DNA of 64,000 bases from Stenotrophomonas sp. SY1 (GTDB lineage: Bacteria; Pseudomonadota; Gammaproteobacteria; Xanthomonadales; Xanthomonadaceae), in assembly GCF_021202945.1 (NCBI RefSeq), contig NZ_JAJOYR010000001.1, positions 2,337,543-2,401,542 of the forward strand, read 5' to 3'. Position 1 is the stretch's first letter; each line of letters opens with the position of its first letter. The notes below the pieces were generated by a model, which searched no databases, was not told the DNA's origin, and saw only the letters and a list, made by a program, of their open reading frames with translations. Both the position numbers and the translations under genes were made by a program. Shown here one piece after another: positions 17,329 through 26,346 of this stretch.

Positions 17329-17929
17329 GAGTCCTCCATCGGCCGTGGCGGTAGGCACGGCAAAAGTCTGTTATGCATTGACTCAGAATGCATGCGTGTC
17401 AATGCGCAACGACAGCCAGTAAATCTACTGAACGAGGGGTGGTCGTATACCGTTGCGCCATGAAAAAGCATACAACCAGTAGAACTACTGGCATGGGAGG
17501 CGGAGAACTACGGATGCAACCGGAGGGGCCAGCGCCGAGGATTGAAGCCAATCCAGTATGCACCAGGCGGCAGGAGTGCATTGTGACTAGAAGCAGGGCT
17601 ACCCCAAGCAAGGATTTCACCTTGGAGAAGAGCAGCAATGCTAAGCGTGAAGTGGACCTGCTCATCGCGGTCGTGCGCTGCAAGCCGGACGTCGACGACA
17701 TTCAGCCATTGTTGGCGCGCTCTGTTCACGCTGACGTGTCCGTTGGTGGTTACAGACTCAACTGGCAGGCAGGCGATATGCCTACAACCGCTACGGCCTG
17801 ATGCTAGCGTGCAGGCAACCATCCTAAAAACAAGGTGACGACAACTTTCGTCAATGACCTGAACTTCCTGGGCAGACCATAGACCCAGCCATCTGCTTAT
17901 AACGAGCCCATCGAGAGAATGGAATGCGC
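17329..17929. other. 600-bp stretch without a supported gene
   Basis: Holds the upstream region of the DUF202 gene and of the outer-membrane protein gene. CCAGTAG-AA-CTACTGG (about 17476-17491) is a perfect 7-bp inverted repeat that could be a regulator site. Overlapping frames on both strands are not convincing. Confidence 0.45.
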
Positions 17930-18814
17930 ATGACAGCAACCCACAAAGCAAGCAAATCCGGCTTAGTCCATGCGTGTCATCGGTCCTGGCGAAGGACTGC
18001 GTCGTATGCTTGGCGTAAAGTGTGCAAGTCGCGGCTATGGATCTGCACTTCGTTGCTCGTACCGTGCCTGCCTGTCACGGCGGATGCGCAGGAACACGAC
18101 GCCGACGCCCTTGCTAAGGCGCTATCTAACCCGGTGGCGGCACTTGTCAGCGTACCGATCCAGTACAACTACGACGAAACCTTCGGCGAAGAAGGCTATC
18201 GCAACCTTGTGAACATCCAGCCCGTTGTTCCGGTGTCGATATCGGAACACTGGAACATGATCTCGCGCACGATCCTGCCAGTGATTTACCAGCAGGACGT
18301 GATTCCGGGCAGCGACCAGGCGGGCATCGGAGACATTACTCAGAGCCTCTTCTTCTCGCCCAAGGAGCCAACGCCGTCCGGGTTGATCTGGGGTGTTGGC
18401 CCTGCATTGCTATTGCCGACCGGTACCGACAACCTCGGCGCCGATACTTGGGGCGCGGGTCCGACAGCGGTGGTGCTCGTGCAGAAGGATGCGTGGACTT
18501 ATGGGGCTTTGGCAAATCACATTGTTGACGTGGCTGGTAGCGATCGCCGCGCTGACATCAGCTCCACCTTCCTGCAGCCGTTCCTGACGAAGGGGCTGGG
18601 TCATGGGCGAACCCTCGGTGCCAACATCGAGTCGACCTACGACTGGAAAGGAGGGCAGTGGACCGTGCCGCTCAATCTGTTCTACAGCAAGGTCTCGAAG
18701 ATAGGCAGCCAGATGGTCAGCTATCAAGGCGGCGTGCGCACCTACTTGGATAAGCCAGAGGGCGGGCCAGAATGGGGCGTACGCTTCACGTTTAGCCTAC
18801 TGTTCCCGAAGTAG
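17930..18814 (+). CDS. Predicted outer-membrane beta-barrel protein (transporter/MetA-like)
   Basis: A 294-residue protein with a long signal sequence (hydrophobic core 'LWICTSLLVPCLPVTADA', cleavage near residue 53-54) followed by alternating strands typical of a small outer-membrane barrel. The pattern 'PIQYNYDE', 'NIQPVVPVSISEHWNMISRT', 'GIGDITQSLFFSP' and 'WGVGPALLLPTGT' matches the COG4313-type phenol-degradation/transporter family. It ends in an aromatic-rich strand (FSLLFPK). ATG 17930 is chosen over 17924. It sits between the DUF202 pair and the sulfatase, and could import the sulfatase substrate or a related organic compound; this is inferred from context. Confidence 0.72.
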   Translation: MTATHKASKSGLVHACHRSWRRTASYAWRKVCKSRLWICTSLLVPCLPVTADAQEHDADALAKALSNPVAALVSVPIQYNYDETFGEEGYRNLVNIQPVVPVSISEHWNMISRTILPVIYQQDVIPGSDQAGIGDITQSLFFSPKEPTPSGLIWGVGPALLLPTGTDNLGADTWGAGPTAVVLVQKDAWTYGALANHIVDVAGSDRRADISSTFLQPFLTKGLGHGRTLGANIESTYDWKGGQWTVPLNLFYSKVSKIGSQMVSYQGGVRTYLDKPEGGPEWGVRFTFSLLFPK

Positions 18815-19332
18815 AATGCTGGTAATTGCGCTATGGCTGACGGTGGTTGTACACGCACTTGCTTGCATAGTCTGGCCAAAGAGGTCCTGCTGTTCTTCAT
18901 CCTGATAGGACCGATCATGGCTATTGGATCCCTTGTGACCGAGACCCCATGGTCGCAGCTCGCAAAGTTGCGGTCACTGGCATGTTTCGTGTTCTGACCC
19001 GATGCATCAAGGTCTTTAGCTTGCGGATGGCCGGTTTTTTTGCACGGCGCTGAAGCCGATCCAGTAAGCACCTAGAGCAATGGCAACCGACTGCGGGATA
19101 CACACCTAACGGTTCGCCTGGTGCTTCCGGCTATGCTGCTGCGTTATCGCATCGCCTCGAATACTGCCCTGATGGCAATGACTGGATAAATCACTCTTTC
19201 CGGCGTGAGCATGCCACCGTCTTTGGCGAGGGCTGCTCCCTAGAGCGGTTCGCGGACCAGAATTCTCAAAATCTGTAGCGCAAGCACGGCGGACCTTTGG
19301 TTCCGCCGTGCTCCATAACGATGCCTGTCAGA
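18815..19332. other. 518-bp intergenic stretch
   Basis: Between the convergent outer-membrane protein and sulfatase genes. Apart from the hairpin at 19283-19312 I see no gene; short frames on both strands lack protein-like composition. Confidence 0.5.
19283..19312. terminator. Strong hairpin after the sulfatase gene
   Basis: AGCACGGCGGA and TCCGCCGTGCT form an 11-bp perfect stem around CCTTTGGT, 20 bases beyond the sulfatase stop. It has no T-run, so it may act as a terminator or mRNA-stabilising hairpin for the minus-strand transcript. Confidence 0.6.
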
Positions 19333-20901
19333 TCAGTTTCCGGTCGGCAATCCGAGTTGGAATCCTTCCTTGCCCAGCTGGTCCCTGATGTGCTTGAACC
19401 GCTCATACTGCGTAAGCGTGATGGGGCCAGAGTAGCCCTCGCTCTGTACCTTGCGCGGCGGGTACTTGATATAGGTCTGCATCAGCTCCTTGATCGCTGC
19501 ATTGATAGTCACCAGCGTCCAAGTGTGCTCCGTATAGTTGTTCATGAAGATGTCGTAGCGCTCCTGCGGGTCCTGCCACAAGTCGAAGACCTGTGGAACG
19601 GTCGCGACATAGGCATTGGGACCCTTCCAACCGAGATTGGTGTCGACCGCCAGCCCGCCGGTCGATGCGCCATTGTCACCGCGGACGTTGAAGCAGGCCT
19701 TGTAGTGGCCGACGCGTGCTGCGCCGGGGGTCAGCTCGTCCTCAGTGAAGTAGAACCAATTCTTGCGCTCGGACTTACCCTTGCCCAGGAGGACAGGCGA
19801 CATGTCGTAACTGTCGAAGATGATCGGCTCACCTTCCCGATCCTTCTCTGGAAGCTTGATCCCCGCCAGCGAAGCGAACGTGGCCATGTAGTCGAGGCCA
19901 CCGACGATGTCAGAGTTCTTTGTGCCGCCCTTGATGCCAGGCCCCTTGGCCAGCGAAGGAACGCGGTTACCGCCTTCGCGTACCGTGCCTTTGGTGCCAC
20001 GGAACGGAGTGTAGCCAGCATCGGGATAGACGTCTTGCCAGGCGCCGTTATCGGTAGTCCAGAAGATGTACGTGTTGTCCTCCAAACCCAACTCACGCAC
20101 CTTATCGAGGATGGCACCGATGCGCGCGTCGTTCTCGCAGATCGAATCGGCGAACTTCGATTTTGACATCGACTTGCCCTGGAAGTCAGGGTGCGGCATG
20201 TTTGGCTGATGGACCTTCATGAAGTTCACGTGCATGAAGAAGGGCTCTTTCGAAGCTTTGACGCTGTCCAGGTACTCCAGCGAGGCTTTCTCGACGTACT
20301 CGTCATAGTACGGAATGCCAACCACGCCCTTCTCTGGTGTGTTCACGTACTGGCCGTTGACCTTGAAGTCTTCCTTGGGCTTCTTGCCTGCAGTACCGGA
20401 CAAGGCACCTTGGGTCACTTTCTCGAACATGTCGCGCAGCTCTTGGTCCATGTCCGGGAACCACGTCGGGTCGGCGTAGGTGTAGGCGTTGAGGTGATAA
20501 AGGCCGCAGTACTTCATCACGTCGTAACCATGCGCGGTGGGGAGCGCGTAATCGGACTCGCCCAAGTGCCACTTACCAGCAAAGAAGGTCTTGTATCCTG
20601 CGGTCTTTAGCACCGATGCCAGCGTCCATTCGGCAGCCGGCAAGCCGCCCCCCTGGCCCTGGAAGGCTACAGTGGTCATGCCGCTGCGATTTGGGATTCG
20701 CCCCGTCAGCACCGCAGCGCGACCGGGCGTACAACTTGGCTGCGCGTAGAACGACATGAACTGGATACCATCAGCCGCCAGTTGATCGAGGTTGGGCGTC
20801 GCCATGCCTCGGTTCTCACCCCCGCCGTAGCATCCGGCATCGCCGTATCCGAAGTCATCCGACAAAATCAGGATGATATTGGGCTTGCGTGAATCTGCCA
20901 T
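19333..20901 (-). CDS. Arylsulfatase-type sulfatase (formylglycine type)
   Basis: A 522-residue type I sulfatase that hydrolyses sulfate esters. The metal-binding aspartates appear at 'ILSDDFGYGD' (Asp15, Asp16), and the modification motif C-T-P-G-R at residues 57-61 fits CxPxR, so Cys57 should become the catalytic formylglycine. 'GKWHLGE' supplies the further conserved Lys and His, and 'DNGAWQD' the second metal-binding Asp. There is no signal peptide, so it acts in the cytoplasm unless exported in an unusual way. AGGAGATCACA precedes the ATG. A formylglycine-generating enzyme gene is divergent from it, making a dedicated maturation pair. Substrate unknown. Confidence 0.9.
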   Translation of the reverse strand: MADSRKPNIILILSDDFGYGDAGCYGGGENRGMATPNLDQLAADGIQFMSFYAQPSCTPGRAAVLTGRIPNRSGMTTVAFQGQGGGLPAAEWTLASVLKTAGYKTFFAGKWHLGESDYALPTAHGYDVMKYCGLYHLNAYTYADPTWFPDMDQELRDMFEKVTQGALSGTAGKKPKEDFKVNGQYVNTPEKGVVGIPYYDEYVEKASLEYLDSVKASKEPFFMHVNFMKVHQPNMPHPDFQGKSMSKSKFADSICENDARIGAILDKVRELGLEDNTYIFWTTDNGAWQDVYPDAGYTPFRGTKGTVREGGNRVPSLAKGPGIKGGTKNSDIVGGLDYMATFASLAGIKLPEKDREGEPIIFDSYDMSPVLLGKGKSERKNWFYFTEDELTPGAARVGHYKACFNVRGDNGASTGGLAVDTNLGWKGPNAYVATVPQVFDLWQDPQERYDIFMNNYTEHTWTLVTINAAIKELMQTYIKYPPRKVQSEGYSGPITLTQYERFKHIRDQLGKEGFQLGLPTGN

Positions 20902-21258
20902 TGTGATCTCCTAATCAAGTTGAGTGGTGCCCTGCTTCACTGGCATACGAGGCGGGATGGCAATCCGACAATGCACAGCGTCCGGGTATTGTCCGGTGGA
21001 CCAGTGAAATACCGATGAAATCGGTGCCAAGGACTGCAACCGCACTCTTTGATTGCAGCCGCAGTTGCTGCCATGGTGTAGCTTGTCACCTGGTCAATGC
21101 GCAGGCACCCTTTGGTTGCCTATCCTGCGGTAGATTGCCCACAACGACGGCTAACGAGCGCCGGGTTCGCTGCGTTGTTGCATTGTTTGTCAGCATTCCG
21201 TAAGAGCGTAAGATCCGCAGTCGACCCCCTTGTTATCCACTTGTGAGGCAGAGGCAAG
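20902..21258. other. Divergent sulfatase/FGE promoter region
   Basis: 357 bases between the divergent sulfatase and formylglycine-generating enzyme genes. No gene seen. The only local symmetry I noticed is TCCGG...TTGTCCGGTGGACCAG near 20985, which could be regulator-binding. Confidence 0.45.
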
Positions 21259-22212
21259 ATGAATCAGGAAGTCGTCCAGACACTGAAGCTCGAGGGCATG
21301 ATCCACCTACCCGGTGGCACGTTCACCATGGGCTCGGACAACCACTATCCGGAAGAGAAGCCAGCGCATAAGGTGAGCGTGGCACCCTTCTGGATAGACC
21401 GCCACGCTGTGACCAATCGCCAGTTTGCCGAGTTCGTGGCGGCGACCGGGCATGTGACTTTGGCCGAAAAGCCAGCCGATCCGGCCGACTATCCCGGCGC
21501 AGATCCCGAATTGCTGGTGCCAGCGTCGCTGGTGTTAGTGCCGCCACCAGGGCCGGTTGACAAGAGCAATATGTATAACTGGTGGCAGTATGTTGCCGGC
21601 GCAAACTGGCGCCATCCGCGCGGAGCCAACAGTTCGATTGAAGACTTGCAGGAACACCCTGTTGTCCATGTTGCGTTCGCGGACGCCTTGGCTTTTGCGG
21701 TCTGGGCAGGTAAGGAACTGCCGAGCGAAGCGGAGTGGGAGTATGCCTCCAAGGGTGGCAACGACAATACAGAGTTCGCCTGGGGGGACGAGCTCGTACC
21801 GGAAGGTCGCTACATGGCCAATACTTGGCAGGGCGAGTTTCCGTGGGAGAACCATAAGCTGGACGGCTACGAGTTCACCGCTCCGGTTGGTTCATTCCCA
21901 GCCAATGGTTTCGACCTATACGACATGATCGGAAATGTGTGGGAATGGACTACCGATTGGTATCAGGACCACGGGCGCATCCAGAAGGCCTGCTGTACGC
22001 TGGACAACCCTCGCGGCGGTGAGCGTGACGCCAGCGTCGACCCTAACGACACAGCACACATTCCACGCCGAGTCACCAAAGGGGGCTCGCATGCCTGCGC
22101 GCCCAGCTACTGCCGCCGTTATCGCCCTGCCGCGCGCATGGCGCAACCCGTGGATACTTCCACCAGCCACGTTGGGTTCCGTTGTATCGTCAGGGCAAAC
22201 ACAGGTGCGTGA
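21259..22212 (+). CDS. Formylglycine-generating enzyme (sulfatase maturase)
   Basis: A 317-residue enzyme of the FGE-sulfatase family, which oxidises the cysteine of CxPxR in sulfatases to formylglycine using oxygen and copper. The opening 'LPGGTFTMGSDN' and 'NRQFAEFVAATG' are typical, 'ELPSEAEWEYASKGG' and 'GNVWEWTTDWY' are the family signatures, and the active-site cysteines are Cys280 and Cys285 in 'SHACAPSYCRRYRPAAR', spaced as in human FGE. Start ATG is preceded by GAGGCAGAGGC. Encoded divergently from the sulfatase it presumably matures. Confidence 0.9.
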   Translation: MNQEVVQTLKLEGMIHLPGGTFTMGSDNHYPEEKPAHKVSVAPFWIDRHAVTNRQFAEFVAATGHVTLAEKPADPADYPGADPELLVPASLVLVPPPGPVDKSNMYNWWQYVAGANWRHPRGANSSIEDLQEHPVVHVAFADALAFAVWAGKELPSEAEWEYASKGGNDNTEFAWGDELVPEGRYMANTWQGEFPWENHKLDGYEFTAPVGSFPANGFDLYDMIGNVWEWTTDWYQDHGRIQKACCTLDNPRGGERDASVDPNDTAHIPRRVTKGGSHACAPSYCRRYRPAARMAQPVDTSTSHVGFRCIVRANTGA

Positions 22213-22908
22213 TCGCGATGTTTTCAGGCAGAAGTGGCAGGATGCCATGCATGCTGCCCTAGGTTTCAAGGCCCTTTAAATACACGGATTCTCGTTTTGA
22301 ATGGACAGGTCGAACCCACCGATGTGGATCTGTCAAGGAATCTTGAGGATTGCATGGGCGTGATTGTCCGTGCGAGGTTGGTAATGAAGGCGCTGACTAC
22401 GTAGCTGTCGTGTTGTCGCGCTCATGGACATCCTCATCAGGGCGATCACGTGCAAATAGCGAAAGTCCCTGTTGTGCCGATGCGCGCATCCCTACAACGC
22501 AAGGCGCTCCTTTCATCGGTTGTGTAACGCGAACAACTTCCACACCTAGCCGCCACTCGGCTTGAATGTTCAGGTCGACTTGCAAGGAGCGTGCGAGGAG
22601 GCGGCTTACTGTCGGCAGTCAGGGCCTAGTTCACTTTGTTGCTGCGGTTGTACTGGCCACGCAAAGGCCTCTTCGAAGGCAACCGGGCATCAATGCCACT
22701 GCTGGACCACGCAGCCATTGCTGCTTGTTAACTTCATAGTGGCTCAGTCCTGACCAACTTCCATTTCCGAATGACTCGAAGAGAAGAATGCCCATCAGAA
22801 CTCACATGACCCTCACGCATTTGGCGGCATTTTTCGTGCAAGTCATGGCCTAGCCGGCATCCGGTGCGTTCGTTTGGTCAGGAGAGGCTTTACGCCAAGT
22901 GGGGGAGG
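22213..22908. other. 696-bp stretch without a supported gene
   Basis: Between the FGE gene and the response regulator. Short frames (for example minus 22397-22585, containing 'AEWRLGVEVVRVTQP') might be protein remnants but cannot be tied to a family. No strong hairpin seen. Confidence 0.4.
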
Positions 22909-23559
22909 ATGATGGGGATCTCACAGTCGGTCAGTGCACCATTCCGCAAAGTCGTGGTTGTCGACGACCACAAGGTTGTTGCGCAAGGCATCGAACTTCT
23001 GTTGATGGACTCGTTTGAGGTGGTAACTCTCACCACGTCAGGCGAGGAACTGATGGAACTGGTGCGGCGTGACCCACCAGACATAGTGGTATCTGATATC
23101 AGCATGCCGGGCATGAGCGGTATCGATACGATGCGGCTCATGCGCAAGGAGGGCATTGATCTTCCTGTAGTATTCTTGACGATGCATGATGAGCCGTCCA
23201 TTGCCGCAGAAGCTATCCGTGCTGGAGCATGCGGCTACGTGCTAAAAACATCTGCCGGGGATGAGCTTGTGGATGCGCTCAACAGCGTGATGAGTGGCTG
23301 CACGTATATCACTCCGACGCTTGCGGCAAGAGCCATCAAGAGTAGTGAGCGTTGTAGCCGATATGTTCTTACTAGCAGACAGTTGCGGATCTTGGAATAC
23401 TCGCAGCAAGGCATGCGTTCCAAACAGATTGCCCATGAATTGGGTCTGTCCGTGAGAACGATAGATTCGCACAAGTATGCAGTCATGCAGATGATGGGTG
23501 TTCACAGCACCTTAGAATTGATTTGCAAGGCAGTACAGGAAGGATTGATTCGGCGCTGA
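22909..23559 (+). CDS. NarL/LuxR-family response regulator
   Basis: A ~216-residue two-component response regulator. The receiver domain has the acidic pair in 'VVVVDDHKVVAQG', the phospho-acceptor Asp in 'VVSDISMPGMSG' (codon at 23095), the Thr of 'VFLTMHDE' and the Lys of 'GYVLKTSAG'. The C-terminal helix-turn-helix is of the LuxR type ('LTSRQLRILEYSQQGMRSKQ', 'LGLSVRTIDSHK'). The start is uncertain: tandem ATGs at 22909 and 22912 follow GGGGGAGG very closely, and an in-frame GTG at 22864 is possible. No sensor kinase is encoded nearby, so it is an orphan within this window. Confidence 0.85.
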   Translation: MMGISQSVSAPFRKVVVVDDHKVVAQGIELLLMDSFEVVTLTTSGEELMELVRRDPPDIVVSDISMPGMSGIDTMRLMRKEGIDLPVVFLTMHDEPSIAAEAIRAGACGYVLKTSAGDELVDALNSVMSGCTYITPTLAARAIKSSERCSRYVLTSRQLRILEYSQQGMRSKQIAHELGLSVRTIDSHKYAVMQMMGVHSTLELICKAVQEGLIRR

Positions 23560-23912
23560 TTTCTGACGATGCTTGGGGTTTTCTCTTGCCCCGAATCTGG
23601 ACGTTGTTCAATCGCCATTTTCTTCCGATTTTCATTGCCGTGCTATGGCGCGTGGGAATTTCGCGTAGAAAGGAAGACCCGTTAAATAGCGCTTGCGGCA
23701 AAGGCTACGGGGGCAAGGAGCTGAGGCCTGGCGGTTAAAAGGGCGCGTTCTAACAATTCACTCAAGCCGAAGCTGATCAGCGTATTCAAATGCCTGCCGG
23801 CCTTCCCATTGCATCGAAAAGGTGGCAGCCCTCCGCGCCATTAGACTGATTCGGTCGAGAACCCCCGGAGCCCCCGCTTCGGCAGGCTTACCGAAGCCGC
23901 CTGCATGCACCC
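23560..23912. other. 353-bp stretch, gene debris
   Basis: No intact gene. On the minus strand near 23755-23820 a short open segment reads 'QWEGRQAFEYADQLRLE' before a stop and looks like the tail of a protein, but I cannot name it. Confidence 0.35.
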
Positions 23913-24095
23913 CTAGTCTGCAAAAAGGGCCCCGCGGTCAAGGATACGCATTGTGGCGTAGCCGGTCTCCACAATTTCCGCTTCGGTCCAGCGCTTCAAC
24001 AATCGATGGACCTTCAGTCGCGACACGCCGATGAGATTGACCAGAGTGCTCTGCAGGAGCCTTGTCTCGGTGTCGTACGCTTCAATGACTAAGGT
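23913..24095 (-). pseudogene. C-terminal fragment of a Crp/Fnr-type regulator
   Basis: Reading the minus strand into the stop at 23913-23915 gives a ~60-residue segment with no start: 'EAYDTETRLLQSTLVNLIGV' then 'SRLKVHRLLKRWTEAEIVET' and 'GYATMRILDRGALF'. This is the helix-turn-helix end of a Crp-like regulator. The coding sequence stops at the boundary of the IS remnant at 24096, so the insertion or a linked deletion removed the N-terminal cyclic-nucleotide-type domain. I could not find the missing part on the far side of the IS. Confidence 0.6.
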
Positions 24096-24945
24096 GGGGT
24101 TCGCCCCGTTTTCACGGACACTTACGAGAAGGCCGACCGGGGCCTTGAGGAGTGTTCATGTCGAAGCGAAGGAAATTCAGTGCTGAGTGTCAGCTCGACA
24201 ACGAGCGCTTGCTCAGTCGCATCCGCGAACTGCACGAAGATAGTCGCTGCGTGCTGGGCGCAGGCAAGATGCGTGAAGACCTGGTTAAGGTGAGACCGCC
24301 AGCCTTAATCGCGTGGCTCGATTAATGGCGGCCGATGGCTTGCAGGTCTGGCCTCGGCCCAAACGTCGCGGCCAGCGCAGCCGGCCTGCGCTGGCACCCC
24401 TTGGCGTGCGTAACTGGCTGCAACGGGACTTCACTGCGCTGGAACCAGAAACCAAGTGGGTCACCGATATCACCGAGATCAAAACGCAGCAGGGCAAGCT
24501 GTATCTGTGCATCGTCCTGGACCTGTTTGACCAGCGTGTTGTGGGCTGGTCAATGCATCACAGACAAGACCGGCAAATGGTGACTCGAGCCGCGCAGATG
24601 GCTGTCTGGCAGCGCCAGGGCCGCGATCTGGTAATCCTACATTCCGATCGTGGCAGTCATTCCGAAGTGGCGACTATCAGAGCTGCCTGAAAGCCAATAC
24701 ATTGGTATCTTCGATGAGTGCGGCGGGACATTGCGGGGACAACGCTGCATGCGAAGGATTCTTCGGAATGCTCAAACGCGAGCGGATATACCGGATGAGC
24801 TACCCAACACTCGATGCGGCAAGGGCTGATGTGTTTGAATACATTGAGCGGTTCCGCAACCGTCGGATGCGGCGGCGGATCGCCAAGCGCGATTCGAAGT
24901 TCTCAACTCTTTCAGAACCGTCCGCGATTTCGGGGTAGAACCCCT
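24096..24945 (+). mobile_element. Decayed IS3-family insertion sequence
   Basis: An ~850-bp remnant bounded by imperfect terminal inverted repeats: left GGGGTTCGCCCCGTTTTCAC (from 24096), right end reading GGGGTTCTACCCCGAAATCG on the opposite strand (ending 24945). Full IS3 elements are 1.2-1.5 kb, so internal sequence, mostly orfA, has been lost. No clear 3-4 bp target duplication is visible. Confidence 0.75.
24159..24938 (+). pseudogene. IS3-family transposase fragments
   Basis: The orfA start (ATG 24159, 'MSKRRKFSAE') runs after ten codons into orfB-like sequence ('QLDNERLLSRIREL', 'EDLVKV'). Then come frame changes: 24313-24690 covers the rve catalytic core with the first Asp in '[10 protein letters not shown]' and the second in '[10 protein letters not shown]'. 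After a frameshift near 24670, 24702-24938 holds the Glu region 'CEGFFGMLKRERIY'. At least one deletion and two frame breaks make it non-functional. It keeps all three DDE residues, so decay is recent on that scale. Confidence 0.8.
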
Positions 24946-25076
24946 TGCGATCCTCTGTGACTATGTGAGCATTGATAGAGCGCTTTCAACGCTTTCGTCT
25001 TTGCTCACAAGCATCCAGTTTCTTCGGGAGCAGCTGCGCTCTGGCGCAGCTCTCCACGGCCTACCAGGAGAAGTTG

Positions 25077-25232
25077 CTACTTCTGCTGGGGCTTGCCCCC
25101 TTCCTGGGGCTTGCCTTCCTTGGTCTCCGCATCCTTGCGGTCAAGGTCATTATGTTGCGGCGCAACCGGCGCTCGCTTTGAATCATTGTCTTGCGGGCCC
25201 TGGGTGCTGGTTGTCTCGTTGACGCTGGTCAT
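25077..25232 (-). CDS. Small hydrophilic protein, unknown function
   Basis: A ~51-residue protein rich in Gln, Lys, Asp and Pro ('KRAPVAPQHNDLDRKD', 'KEGKPQEGGKPQQK'), probably disordered. ATG 25232 has GGAGC nine bases upstream; ATG 25244 and ATG 25292 are longer alternatives. Composition is that of a real small protein, but plus-strand frames overlap and no family is recognised. Confidence 0.4.
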   Translation of the reverse strand: MTSVNETTSTQGPQDNDSKRAPVAPQHNDLDRKDAETKEGKPQEGGKPQQK

Positions 25233-25298
25233 CTTTTGCTCCATTGCGATGAGGTCATCGCCAACGAATGATGCGCCGTCTCGTGTTAGCACAGGGTG

Positions 25299-25616
25299 CT
25301 ATTGAAGGGACTTAGATGAATAGCTGGTTGAGCTAGGAGCTCCGTTGAGTCGGGTCCAGCATAGCGTGGCGATCAGCGTAGTGATTCCAGCGCTGTGCGT
25401 GGATGCTGGAGTGGGAAGATGCATGTAAAGGTCTTCAATCCAAGTGTTGTGCGTGCCGTGCGGATCTCGCAGGTAGATGTCGCAAGCGAGTTTTATCACT
25501 GGAGCGCAGTCATCCCGGAACGAGCTTCCGATCATTGATCCACGATTGAATCGTTCTTGCCAATACGAGAGTTCGCTGATGACATCGACGAAATCCCTAT
25601 CCCTTAGGCTGGCCAT
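25299..25616 (-). CDS. Conserved-looking hypothetical protein
   Basis: A 105-residue soluble protein ('FVDVISELSYWQERFNRG', 'CAPVIKLACDIYLRDPHG'). The mixture of helices with conserved-looking Trp, Tyr and Asp is protein-like. ATG 25616 follows AGGATTCAGAAC; 25646 is a longer alternative. No domain recognised. It lies in the debris-rich zone after the IS, and the next upstream minus frame (25604-25843) overlaps it in another phase and is less convincing. Confidence 0.5.
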   Translation of the reverse strand: MASLRDRDFVDVISELSYWQERFNRGSMIGSSFRDDCAPVIKLACDIYLRDPHGTHNTWIEDLYMHLPTPASTHSAGITTLIATLCWTRLNGAPSSTSYSSKSLQ

Positions 25617-25998
25617 GTTCTGAATCCTGATGCTGCTAGCTCGCACAGTAGCTGCATTGTGAGTTGTACCTCGCGCGAAGGATTATTGAGGAGCAACTGA
25701 TTGATAGTTGCGCCATGAGCTGCAGCATGATGTGCCTGTAGCCAACTGAAGCTGCGGTCGTTGGATAGATAGACCCTGAATGAGTCTCTGGAGAGATTCG
25801 GTGTTCTCGTGCCGGAATGGCGAAGGCCGCGTAAAGCGCCCATGGTTAGTTAGCACCATAGGCTCTTATGGAGATTGAGATGTGACGACGAGGGGGAATG
25901 CGCCAGTGCGATTGATGGGGGATGGCGGCGTTCACACAAGCCGATCTATAGTCCGCGCCGTGAAGCCGCATGGGGCGGCTTAGTTGGGAGAACGCCTT
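25617..25998. other. 382-bp stretch with no firm gene
   Basis: A minus-strand frame (25604-25843, 79 residues) overlaps the hypothetical gene out of phase and shows no domain. The rest is the upstream region of the RcnB-like gene. Confidence 0.4.
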
Positions 25999-26346
25999 AT
26001 GAAAGCCGGAATTATGCTTGGCGTAACACTGGCGGCCGCCATGTCGCTGGCCACTGCGCCAGCTTTAGCCGACCCGCCTCACCACGCGCGAGGCAATGGC
26101 CCGCCGCCGCATGCGGGCGGGCCTCACAAGCGGGATGCACCCCCGCCGGGTTGGCAGAAGAAAGCGTGGCACCGTGGCGACCGTTTGCCTTGGGCTGAGG
26201 TTGATCGGCGCTACTGGGTGGATGACTACGCGCATTACGACCTGCGCGATCCGGGGCGCGGCCATCGTTGGGTTCGACAGTCTGATGCCGAGTATCTCCT
26301 CGTCGAGATTGCCACTGGTCTGATCATCGACGCCCTGCATCGCTGA
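25999..26346 (+). CDS. RcnB-family periplasmic protein
   Basis: A 115-residue protein with a signal peptide (cleavage after 'APALA', residue ~24) and a His/Pro/Gly-rich stretch ('PPHHARGNGPPPHAGGPHKR'), able to bind metal. It ends in the RcnB domain: 'WHRGDRLPW', 'YWVDDYAHYDLRDP', 'HRWVRQSDAEYLLVEIATGL'. In E. coli RcnB helps keep nickel/cobalt balance in the periplasm; here metal specificity is unknown and no rcnA/rcnR neighbour is present. ATG 25999 has GGGAGAA upstream; ATG 25984 is less likely. Confidence 0.85.
   Translation: MKAGIMLGVTLAAAMSLATAPALADPPHHARGNGPPPHAGGPHKRDAPPPGWQKKAWHRGDRLPWAEVDRRYWVDDYAHYDLRDPGRGHRWVRQSDAEYLLVEIATGLIIDALHR

Noticed and set aside
17388..17951. Frames on both strands in the 17.4-17.9 kb gap
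   Set aside because: They overlap each other and neither has protein-like composition.
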